From the NCBI GenBank assembly GCA_963970005.1, contig CAXAMN010022840.1, forward strand, positions 266,377 to 330,376: DNA of 64,000 nt, in the 5' to 3' direction. The translations under genes and the position numbers were made by a program. Positions 54,474-64,000 of the stretch are shown in pieces. The notes under the pieces are model-generated. The model had not been told where the DNA came from and searched no databases. It saw nothing but the letters and a program-made list of their open reading frames with translations. How positions within the stretch are numbered: the first letter of the stretch is position 1; every line of letters begins with the position of its first letter. The stretch comes from Durusdinium trenchii (Eukaryota > Sar > Dinophyceae > Suessiales > Symbiodiniaceae).

Positions 54474-57400
54474 CCGATAGGGTTCCAAGTCAGGGTGGAA
54501 AGTGCACGTGGGAAGGCAGTGGTCACTGCTTTATTTGGGTGTTGTTGCGTTGGACGTCATCTCTAGCCTGAGGATCATATAGTTGTTCCAGCTTCCAGAC
54601 CAACAATCACAATATATATATAGTTTTGGGCAGGAGGCAGCAAGAGACATGTTATTTTTTGGCAAACCTTCACCGAACTGATTTTACAAGGAGGGGACTC
54701 CCCACCCAAAACCTCCTTACATAAACTGAACATGTATTCTTGATTAGGCGAGCGTTGGGGGAAGGCCAGCTTTTCGGAATGGAGATGAAGGAGGTATTGG
54801 GAAGGGTCTTCTGGAATGCCGATGAAAGAAGGATAGCTGAATTCAGGATTGAAAATCAAGCAATTCCACCTCGTTTTTTAAATATTGACAGTTTTAGCGT
54901 TTGGTCATTTCTTGATTGTTGCTGGGTGGATTGACCACGCCAATTCACCGGATTCGTGGAACCGTTGGCAAGAATACCTACAGAAAATTCAAGTCGTTCA
55001 TCATGTTTGTTCAGACCATGCAGGGATGATGGAGCAGAGCTTCAATAGAGTACACTCCAGGTGGTCTGACCCAACCGTGGCCAGGACCTGACGGATGACG
55101 AGGCGTTGGCCAAAGCAGAGTGAGGTGACCCAGACATGAAAAGGGCCTACATGCTGGGACAACACCTACATTCTTGAGACCAAGGATGGAAACAGATGCT
55201 CATACAATGCGAGTGGGCAAGGCATTTTTGGCATCTCGTTGCTTTGTCATGGTGGTGGCAGTGCTTATTGTTTCCACGGCCTACACACTAAATTGCTTCA
55301 AGTGTCCAAGAGTTGCTACTTGGGGCAGTACATGTTGCTATGGACTCTTGTGATCCCAGGGCCGGATATATGGCTAGAATCTACATGGTTTTCCAGCTCT
55401 CAAGCCATGTTTTTCTTCCTCACGCGTATTGATCAGATTGATCAAGTGTTTTCTCACTAATGTCGACGGCTGATTCTAAAAGCATGAACATTCTCCGGAG
55501 CTCCCGTTTGGATGGTAAATCCTCTCTACGTACACCTCCGGGGGTGTGATTGATTCATCCATCACCATCCAAGGATCGGCTCGGAAGGTGGACAGCGGAG
55601 GGCGAGGGGCGAGGGGGCGGTCTTTTTGGAACAGATGTATATGTTGCGAATATACGCATACGCCGTAATCCTCAACCATTTTGTCCATGCAAAAAATCAT
55701 GGGGGACCTGCGAAATGTTGGATGAACATTATATACATACTAGGATGGGGAAAACATTAACATCCGCGAATCCATGTCGTGAAGCTGAAAGGTTCAGTAC
55801 CAATGTGTGCCCATACCTAGGACCTAGGATTGAACAGTTTTGGAGAAATAGCGGTTGAGCCTTCTACGCATTTCATATATAAAGGTATGTCAGAAGTCAT
55901 ATACCACATAAGTAACTATTAGTGTATATAGTAGTTTTCTTCAAGATTTCTATGTGCAGCTTCTATTGGAATTGCATCTTTGCATTTGTTCTTCAGAAGG
56001 CTTGTATCCATCGTATCAGATTTGCCGATATCCCGTGACATCGGCTTTGTGTGGGTTTGTACGACATAAACGTAAACTTGGGGTCATGAAATGGATAGAA
56101 ACAGTTAGATTTTATAGACATGTGTTACTTCCAGTACGTTTTGGACATGGTGAACATCTATCTATTGGACCGTGGTATGCTCAAAGTGCTATTCTTCCCT
56201 TCAGACCGGCTTGGCAACCGCCAAGTCTTCCCAGAGAAAGACAAACGGAAACTTCTATCTCACGGTCTTTCATTGCCCACTCATCACCAGTCGGACAGGT
56301 CAACTCCTTGATTTTTCGTTTGTCATGTCAAGCGATTGCAACTTAGATTTCGTCAGGTGCAGCACATTCATCCTCCGAGGGTTTCCCAACAGAGCTTGAA
56401 AGATAATTCTGAGGCCATGCACCCTAGGGTGCATGAATTGTTCAATGCTTTTCATCATGCAGCTCTTTTCAGTACGCAACATCATCCACTTGATCTCAGC
56501 ATCCAGTCAACGATCCCAACCAGGCACCTCACTACGACTTCTACTTCATGTCTTCATAGGTCTTCAGTATGTCTTCAGTCTTTACTATGCAGCTGGTTGT
56601 TGATGGCGCTGGTTGGTGAGATCCTTGGATCCAGTTGCAATCAGCACCTCTCCACGTCTCAGACCTTCGAGACCCGTCCATCCAGCTCCGAGCCATCCAG
56701 CGCCTCAGGCGCTGTGGCCACCGGCCTACTTTCCGCTTTGGTTGCTGGGATTCGGACGGGTGTGGACATGTATGTGTGAACTCACTCCAAAAGAATCGAA
56801 TGTTCGAAGATACACAAGAAAAACACGCTGGGCAAATTGGATCAAATTGTTTGGGTTTTGCTTGCGGTGATGTCTTTTGTCTTCCCATGGGGGATCCATT
56901 TTGGCGGAATATGTTTCGTCCGTTCCTTCAGCGAATGGAAGTTGTTGTTCTTTAATTCATTAGATCTCCATCGATCCCAGTGTGCCTTGAAATTGTCAAC
57001 CGGGCACACGAATGGCTCGCGTCAAGGGCGTATGGGTTGCGGAAATTGCTGCAGCACAGCCAGTTTGAAACCGAAAGCTGGGAAAAAACCGTTGGTTTCC
57101 TCGATTGGTTATCCTAGTTTCTATTCCCAGACACTCCATGTATGCCATATATGCCTACATTGGGGTGGTTTTAGGGGTCAATGTATGTATATAAATATGC
57201 CATACATGGAGTGTCTGGGATTGAAATCACACTTCTGAGTTCACTCGTCCACTCCTGAGAGTTCACCTTTGGTCCCATCCCTACAGAGACTTTGACCTTC
57301 GCGTGTGATTCACGGATGATCGGTGAAACCCGTCATATGCTGACCCAAAAGAGACGTCACGCAGGCTGATCACAGGTTTTGCCTGGGGTTGCTGCCAGCT

Positions 57401-60400
57401 GTTGCCTGACACCCACCAAGTCAGTGGGTTCGAACACTGCTTTTGGGGGATTGGCATCCTGACCGTATATAGGTGGAACAACATATCAACTGTTCGCTTC
57501 CAGGAAGACTGAAGGGGTCACTTGAAGTTTTCTGCCTGAGGCTGTGGGAGTCGCAGATAGCTTACTGGAGCTCCTTGGCATTCTTTGGTGCGTCCCTGTG
57601 CCCACAAGTTTGCAGAGACAAGGGAGGTGAAAACGTGTGAAACCGCAAACGATCATGGTGAAAACAGGATGATGTGATGTGTGAAGCAAATATGTTTTTG
57701 ACCGAACCTGTACAGTTCATCCTTTTCAAACTCTAATGTTTCTTCCTCACCACCTTGGATGGAAAAAGGATGAAAAAGGCAAATACTTCCGGGCACCTCC
57801 CTCTATTGGTTGGTGCCAAAAAATATAGGTTTTATCGGTTGTATCTTCAACGCCCACAAGAGCAACATTTGCTCGGATCATAGGCCATGGAACTTCTGCA
57901 CTTTGCCTTTTGAGAAGGAACTAAAGAAAGAGTCACGGCGGCCCTTCTGCTCCTCCACTGGTTGTATGATGTTACATGGTTGGCCTTTTTGTAGGTTTGC
58001 TTGCACAGCTACCCGCAAGCAACCAAGGCCGTCACCCGACAAAGATGGAGTCCTTTTGCTGCGCTAACTTGAGTTTTCGGTGCAATTCTGTCGAAATGCT
58101 GCACCGGGCAGCATCATCAAAAGGCATCAAGGTCGACACTACCGCAGCGGATGGCTCATTTCGCCGGTCTTCGCCCGGATTTCGCACCAAAGCTAGCAAC
58201 ATCCCAGCAACCACCAAGATCTGGCTCGACACCGTGGTCTGGTGGAGCCGATGGAATCAAGCCGACGATCAGACCACACCAGCTGTTGAAAGCAAGATGC
58301 TTTCGAGGTCCTATCTCATAGAGCGGCCGCGATATGCAACGATCACTAGGGCTAAATCGCCAAGGATCACATAGCCATGACGAACGTGAGTGATGTGAGA
58401 CATGGCCCGCTGGGTCCCTGAGTTTTCCTGAACTGATTGCAAGCATCTTGAGCCTGAGGAACGCAACATACCCAGCAACCAAAACATATAGGCCAGGGGC
58501 GCTGGATGAATTGTTGCGCAAGTCGTAGGACCCTGGTTGACAATGGTGTACACCACTAAGCAGATTTGTGGGGGCCTTCGACCAGACCGACGGCTGTCAC
58601 ACCCGGAATGTTCGCGCCTAGGCTGGGTGGCGCCGTGGCGGTTCCAGCGCTAGAAGTCGAAGGCTGGCTGTGTTTTTGACACTCTGACGAACACATCACA
58701 TGGAAGTGGAAAATGGTCCCTTGGAAGACTACTTTACATGTTTTGGGGTTATTTTTGGTGCGATGTCGGCGATGTTGTTCAAGACTGAACAGAGCTCATT
58801 GGACTCATTGGTCATGGGCAGCGATTTGGATTTGGATCCCATGTTTTTCTTCTTCAACTCACTCACATGCTCAACGGCCAGCCATGGCCAGGTCAGTCCT
58901 TCTTCGAGAAGAAACCGCCTAATGAGGTGGTAGCTGAGGCGATGGGGAAAGGGAATAGGGCCAAGTTCCATCCTCTCCCCAGTTTCCTCTACATTTTCAT
59001 GCCCCCCGGGGGCTGTACAAAGTGATTTTTTTGTACACATCATAGGTGGTATGGGCATGGCACTGCTAAAGATGCCCACTGATTTTCTACAGGGGAATCC
59101 TTGGAGTGACTGCAGCATGTCCTTGATTTTATAGTAAACCAAATAAAGATAGTTAAACTGTAGCCTGTGAGGTATGAGTTTCTGATTTTGTAAAATGTTC
59201 TAATTTTATACAGGCGCAGAAGGAGAGTATAAAGGTATGATATATTGATTCTACCAAAAAATATATATTTCTATTTTTCTAGAGATCATTTGATTTTGTA
59301 GTATACATATGTTTTTGTAGAGACATACATGTCTCAACACAATAATATTTTCCATGCAGCATGGATTCAATTTTTGTAGAAGACCCGTGAATTTGTAGAG
59401 GAAGCTTGTGAGATATTTTGTTGGCGCAGCAAGCTGACGCGCGGCCCAACGCAGCCATTTGTGGCACTGGGTAAAGAAACTTAATGAAGCACAGAATGGA
59501 TAGAATTGCCATTTGAGAGGTGAGAAGGCAACAAGCCTCAAGCGAATTGCTCAAAGTCGAAGCGGTGTGACAGAAGCCATGGCTAAATGGCCACGAGATT
59601 ATCCAAAAAGCTGCGATTCTAGGTAGCATTTGGAATTCTGGAAGAATATAATATATTATAATATATTATAATCATAATCCTTCTTTGGGTGCTTGCCTAG
59701 GAGAAATGCGGCAGTACTATGGAGGAACCTCGCTGGGAACACAAGCGCGCTCATTTTGGCGACTCAGATTTTTCACTACAACTTTTTTTGTATTGTATTT
59801 TTTCAAATTCTGTTGATGTCTCTGGATGTCTCTGGCCTTTTTTGAAATATTGGGAATTCATGGGAATTCTGGGTTAGCTGAGTTGGCCGATGCAGCTGGC
59901 GAAGTGTAACCGGCCGCGTCTCGCACCACCATTGCTTTTGGAATGAGCCGCTGGACATCAAATCAATGTTACCTGTTCTTGCTTACTTTTGTGATCTTTT
60001 GTGTATTTGAACTTGAATGTTTTTGATGTTTTTGAACTTGCAAGCCTCCAGGCAGAATCGAACATGGGAGTTCACTTTGGCCATTAGCAAAAGTCGACCA
60101 GCTGGAACTGTCGCTGCAACTTGGCAAGCAAGGGAGCGTGTTGTCTTGAGATAGCAACAGACCCAAAATACCTAAACATATTTTTTAAAAAAAAGACTCA
60201 AAACTGCTTTGCGTGTGTACAAAATCATGTTACACGTCCTTATGGGCTGATGAATGTGTACAAAATCATGTTACACATCCAGAACACGTAAATAGAGGAC
60301 TGTTAAACAGTGGAGTTCAGCAGATAATGTACAAAATCAAGCACTAGTGTTGTATTTCTGGGTAGCCATTTGGTTTGGAGCTGCGCTGCCATCTTGACTC

Positions 60401-60418
60401 GCTCTTCTCTTGCTTGCA

Positions 60419-60553
60419 ATGCGCACCGTGTGGATCTTCCTTTCAATCCTGGTGGGAGAGGCTTTGGGTGGGCGTGATGACACGTCATGCAGCATTTGCG
60501 AACACCAGTGCCTTGGCATGCCTTGGCAACAATTTAACATTGAGATAAGATGA
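60419..60553 (+). CDS. Short ORF with a signal-peptide-like start
   Basis: 44 codons beginning MRTVWIFLSILVGEALGG, then RDDTSCSICEHQCLG. A basic residue, a hydrophobic core and small residues at the end of the core resemble a secretory signal peptide, followed by a Cys-rich segment. It could be the first exon of a gene. Nothing links it to the methyltransferase-like exons downstream. Confidence 0.25.
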   Translation: MRTVWIFLSILVGEALGGRDDTSCSICEHQCLGMPWQQFNIEIR

Positions 60554-60806
60554 GAAAAGTACATCACCACTATAAAATCACATTCCACAGCAACCCAAAT
60601 AACCAAAAATAATCAAAACATAGCAAAAATATACTCAAAAATATATAAAGCAAAAGAATCAAATAAAAATCAAAAGTCTACAAAATTAAAAGCTCACCTT
60701 ATTATAACAGAAGTCAGTCTACAAAATTAGAAGCTCACTACAGGAAATTAATATAAATTAATGTTTCTGACAAGCAGTGTTTGTGTCGCCTGGCCAGCAT
60801 ATCCAG

Positions 60807-62315
60807 GTGGTTCAAAGCAGAAGAGCACATTGCAGAGATTACCCAGTTTGTCGAGAATTGGGCAGGTGAACGTGTCCTCCACTTGGTTGACGGCTTTGGT
60901 TTCAGTGAACGCATGGCGACCCTTGTCTTTTTGAGTTCTACTAAAAGCTTTCTAATTTGCTGAATGTGTTTTTTTTAATGTTTTCTTTTTTGGGGAGGTA
61001 TTTGTATGTATTTGTTGAAATAAGTGTCTTATGTTTTAAGACATATGATTTGATGGTTGGAAAGGCGACAATGGACCAAAAGCGGCTACCGTGCCAGAGC
61101 TTTTGATATTGGACTAGATGAGCGTGATGATATGGTTTCCAGAGAAGGCTTTTACAGGCTGCTGGATATGACCTTATCGTTACTCGACTGCAGCAAAAGT
61201 ATGCCGACTTAAGTGTTCAAGTTGATGGTGTTTTGATTGCCAAGTTGATCCAGGCTCTTGCCAAAGGGCATGCTCATGTGTGGGCCGCCATGCTCACTCA
61301 TGGTACCCGCTTGCCAGAGCGTCCACCGTCGCCGACCGTGGCGCTTGGAGGGCGATGTGTCAAACTGGAAGGTCCGCCTTGCAAACAGAATTTGGCACAA
61401 CTTTGTGTCTTGGACTTTCTTGAACAAGAATGTTATCATTTTTTAATTTTGTACAGAAGCATGATGAAAGACAGCCCCCATACCCCCATGACAATGATTT
61501 TGTAGAGTTTGGTAGGGACCGTTTGAATACTCAAGAACTATCAAGTCTATCAAGAACTAAATTGTGTAGGACAAGACGTGTTAAATCTTAGCTTTTGGAG
61601 GCAATTATTCTCAAGTTTGCCATTGCCCGCGATATTTTCATTTGCGTGGAACAGCCAGCTCAATCCTTTGCCTTCAAGCAAACATATTTTCAGGAACTCA
61701 TGGTCCTTGGACAGTTGTTCCTCGAAGTTAAATGGTTTTCAATTGTTTTCAATTGTTTTCAGTTGATTTGGATTTTGTTTGAGATTTTATATGATTTTAT
61801 ATGATTTTATGATATTATATATAATATATTATATGATATTGTTTGATTTTGTACAACCAGTATTTTTGTTTTTGCTGTGAACAGGACCATTACATTAACC
61901 TGGATGGCATTCTTTAACTCTGACATGCTGAAACCAACGCATCTCTTGTCGAATTGCAGGACTGCAACCCATGCACTTTTGATAGAACATGTTTCACACA
62001 TGTTATATAAATATTTTGGTTCTTACTGTATGTGTTGGAATGTTTTTGGATACACCCTGACAAATGCCTGAGAGGACCTTGGGTTGTATCAGAAGGACCA
62101 TGACTAAGTCTTGTCGCCAACGCTTCAAAGCACGTTTCGAGAAGCGCAACAGCAAACGGTCTATTCCTCTCCAATATACTCAAGAGATCACCAAATCCGA
62201 CGGAACCCGTGGATGGCAAGGCGGCCGGCATTTGTCTTTGAGTGCCGAGTATACTGCTCAATTTTGCCGAGCAGTGTACAAGTGTTGGCTTGAAGCGCAG
62301 TCCAACCAAGTCTGA
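60807..62315 (+). CDS. Cytosine-5 methyltransferase-like protein of a dinoflagellate multicopy family (6 exons, N-terminus missing)
   Basis: Exons: 60807-60917, 61065-61205, 61254-61404, 61592-61734, 61885-61959, 62093-62315. All six are in phase and give 280 residues to a TGA stop; donors are GA, GA, GT, GT, GA. Motifs in order: VLHLVDGFGFSERM (residues 23-36) resembles SAM-binding motif I; YRARAFDI (45-52) ends strand 2 with the expected acidic residue; MCGPPCS (92-98) resembles catalytic motif IV; FICVEQP (150-156) resembles motif VI (ENV). The C-terminal half contains TWMAFFNSDMLKPTHLLSNC and ends LSLSAEYTAQFCRAVYKCWL. I recognise this layout from predicted proteins repeated in Symbiodinium-type genomes. 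Methyltransferase identity is my inference from motif order, and activity is unproven. The 48-nt second intron is unusually short. No start codon was found; an upstream exon is expected. Confidence 0.75.
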
Positions 62316-62842
62316 TCTCATGACTTGGCCAAAGTCCATTAAATTTCCTCCAAGAGGATAGTTTTAGATGTTTTGATATGTTTTGGGAAGTTTCAGGAGT
62401 ATGTTCTTTGTACTGTAGATACCCTGGCTTTGTGTGTCCCTGGCCTGTGGGTGGTCTTGAGGTCACCAAAGACCTGGCAAAGGGCGAATAAGAAAAGTGC
62501 TGTAGAAAATCAAACAACCGCTATATCAGTTCATTGTTCAGTTCATTACAAGAGAATCTAGGAGAAGAGGTTACAATTTTATACAAGTTTAAGTCCACTC
62601 CTACATCTCAAAGAAAGCTCAAGATGTTATTTTTGTACAGATGCTTTTGGACATGTTTTGAATGAATGTGATTTTGTACATCTTTGATCATTCTTGTACT
62701 CTCAGACCTGGCCTGGCATGACACCACAGTTCATACTTCACCATGTCATCAGCGTACATTAGCTTTTACTACCGCCATCTACCGCCATGACAGAAGAAGT
62801 ACAGACAAGCTTGCTACTGTTCCATCAGGGGTTTTGGAAGCC

Positions 62843-63160
62843 ATGGGTTTTCTAGAGTGCTTCTTGATCCTTGTGGCTGGGCTGACTCTAGCCTTCAGAG
62901 AGATTGTTGCTTGGATCTTCAAGAAGCCTGCCAACCAGATGACGACGACAGGTACCCAGACAGAGACCTTTGAAAGTCAGACATTGGTGCAGTCACCGGG
63001 ACCGTCATCGGCACCGTCATCAACACTTCGCAGGTTTGAAGGGATGCCTGACTTCCACGTTGCTAGTAGCTATGGGACATGCTATCATCTATCAGGCTGC
63101 CGGCACTTGAGAAATCGCAGAGTTTCCAGCTACAGACCTTGTTCCACTTGCCTCGGGTGA
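62843..63160 (+). CDS. Small membrane protein with C-terminal zinc-ribbon-like tail
   Basis: 105 residues if the ATG at 62843 is the start. The frame is open further upstream, and an acceptor-like cag ends near 62828, so an upstream exon is possible. The N-terminus MGFLECFLILVAGLTLAF with the following REIVAWIF is one hydrophobic span, then KKP. A Ser/Thr/Pro linker contains TTTGTQTET. The tail CYHLSGCRHL...YRPCSTCLG has the spacing YHxxxC...PCxxC, like small Zn-binding modules that end some bacterial secreted or membrane proteins. It lies 0.53 kb downstream of the methyltransferase-like gene on the same strand. Pairs like this may travel together in dinoflagellate repeats, which is inference. 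Function unknown. Confidence 0.65.
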   Translation: MGFLECFLILVAGLTLAFREIVAWIFKKPANQMTTTGTQTETFESQTLVQSPGPSSAPSSTLRRFEGMPDFHVASSYGTCYHLSGCRHLRNRRVSSYRPCSTCLG

Positions 63161-63917
63161 TGCCTTGGAAGTTGGGACAAACCAAGGGAAAATGCCAATC
63201 CCAATGGAATTGGATCAAGTACGATGGTGTCATCCGGAAAAAGTAGCGTTGTGTGGCTGCTGCTTGAAGCATAATCCATAGTGACACTATGTGACACTTA
63301 TACTTATACAATCTTATAAATCAAAAGATATCAAAAGTATTCAACTATATATTTGCTGTATATATATGTATTTAATTGTATTTATATATATGATTATAGA
63401 TGTAACATTATTGATATTTATATATATATATATATATCACCTTAGCCACAGACGTGTCCGGCAATTTTGTAGACATTTTCAGGTACTGCGCTGATGCCAT
63501 GTGTCAGGGTTGTGATTTTCTAGTACTGTGCTGTGGGGCGCTCGTGTTTTAGAACAGGTATGAAGAGGTACAGTGATTGGAACTGCTCTGCCAATGAGGT
63601 ACCAGAGCCAGTGATTGGAGAAGATGGTCTCCCGAAAACCACTGATGGCCATGCCGGGACTCCTAACACTTGAGGAATTGGGAGTGGACACATTGGCTGT
63701 TGAATTGGCATGCGAGGGGTGGTGGTTGGACCGGGGTTGGACGTGAAATGACGTGCAGCTACTTGTACTACATATGTTTTTTTCTATAGGTATTTTGAGA
63801 CAGGGTCAGGGGAAACCAGAGATGGACCACTGAAGTTTGTAGAGAATCATTTTCCTGCCAAAAGTACTTCTTACAAATATGTACAATATTGTTTTGTGGT
63901 TCACCATGTGTTGTCAG

Positions 63918-63995
63918 GTTCCTGAAGTTCCCGAGCCAGCACCAGAGAAAGCAGCCCAAGCTCCCGCTGTTTCTTTGGCTGCATGTGGCTGCTGA
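63918..63995 (+). CDS. Terminal exon of an unrecognised gene
   Basis: Acceptor ...gttgtcag, then 25 codons and TGA: VPEVPEPAPEKAAQ followed by APAVSLAACGC. It is Pro/Glu/Ala-rich and ends Cys-Gly-Cys, which could be a lipidation site. An open stretch at 63624-63746 (MVSRKPLMAMPGLLTLEELG...) may be an earlier exon, but the junction is not clear. Confidence 0.45.
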   Translation, partial: VPEVPEPAPEKAAQAPAVSLAACGC

Positions 63996-64000
63996 ATTGG

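Overview
The window looks like nuclear DNA of a dinoflagellate, most likely Symbiodiniaceae-like. Coding sequence is broken into short exons. When reading frames are joined, the exon ends fall on GT, GC or GA donors with AG (usually AG followed by G) acceptors, the unusual splice-site set known from dinoflagellate nuclear genes. Introns and intergenic DNA are full of minisatellites, TA tracts and small foldback elements. No rRNA, tRNA, CRISPR or bacterial-type operon is visible. A 687-base N gap (28689-29375) lies inside a tandem array, and a 29-base Illumina P5 adapter sequence is embedded at 48804-48832, so this is a short-read assembly with local errors.

Layout. 1-4.6 kb: little coding sequence, one CCTAGTAG-type array, and repeat pair A (two ~0.37-kb direct repeats around a palindrome-rich spacer). 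4.65-16.13 kb, plus strand: a ten-exon gene for a six-bladed kelch propeller followed by 38 consecutive threonines and a C-terminal hydrophobic anchor; its largest intron carries repeat pair B, a second CCTAGTAG array, a 21-bp minisatellite and a 0.24-kb inverted-repeat element. 16-45 kb: scattered single exons from unrecognised genes (one with part of a ZZ-type zinc finger at 26.6 kb), with several GC-rich islands open on both strands. 45.9-46.2 and 49.2-49.8 kb: two spliced minus-strand gene ends with no recognised family. 51-58 kb: more isolated exons and a small hairpin family (54.2 and 57.1 kb). 59-64 kb: AT-rich DNA with a repeated TTTTGTA motif and two clear plus-strand genes. One is a spliced gene of at least 280 codons whose motif order (DGFG, FDI, GPPC, VEQP) matches the SAM-binding and catalytic core of cytosine-5 methyltransferases. 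The other, just downstream, is a 105-residue single-membrane-span protein with a C-terminal YHxxxC...PCxxC zinc-ribbon-like tail. A terminal exon of a further gene ends at 63995.

The genes do not form an evident pathway. The best-supported products are a probable surface kelch protein and the methyltransferase-like/zinc-tail pair, which may be part of a multicopy, possibly mobile, dinoflagellate gene family. Most other entries are single exons supported by reading frame, codon character and splice signals only, and are scored accordingly.
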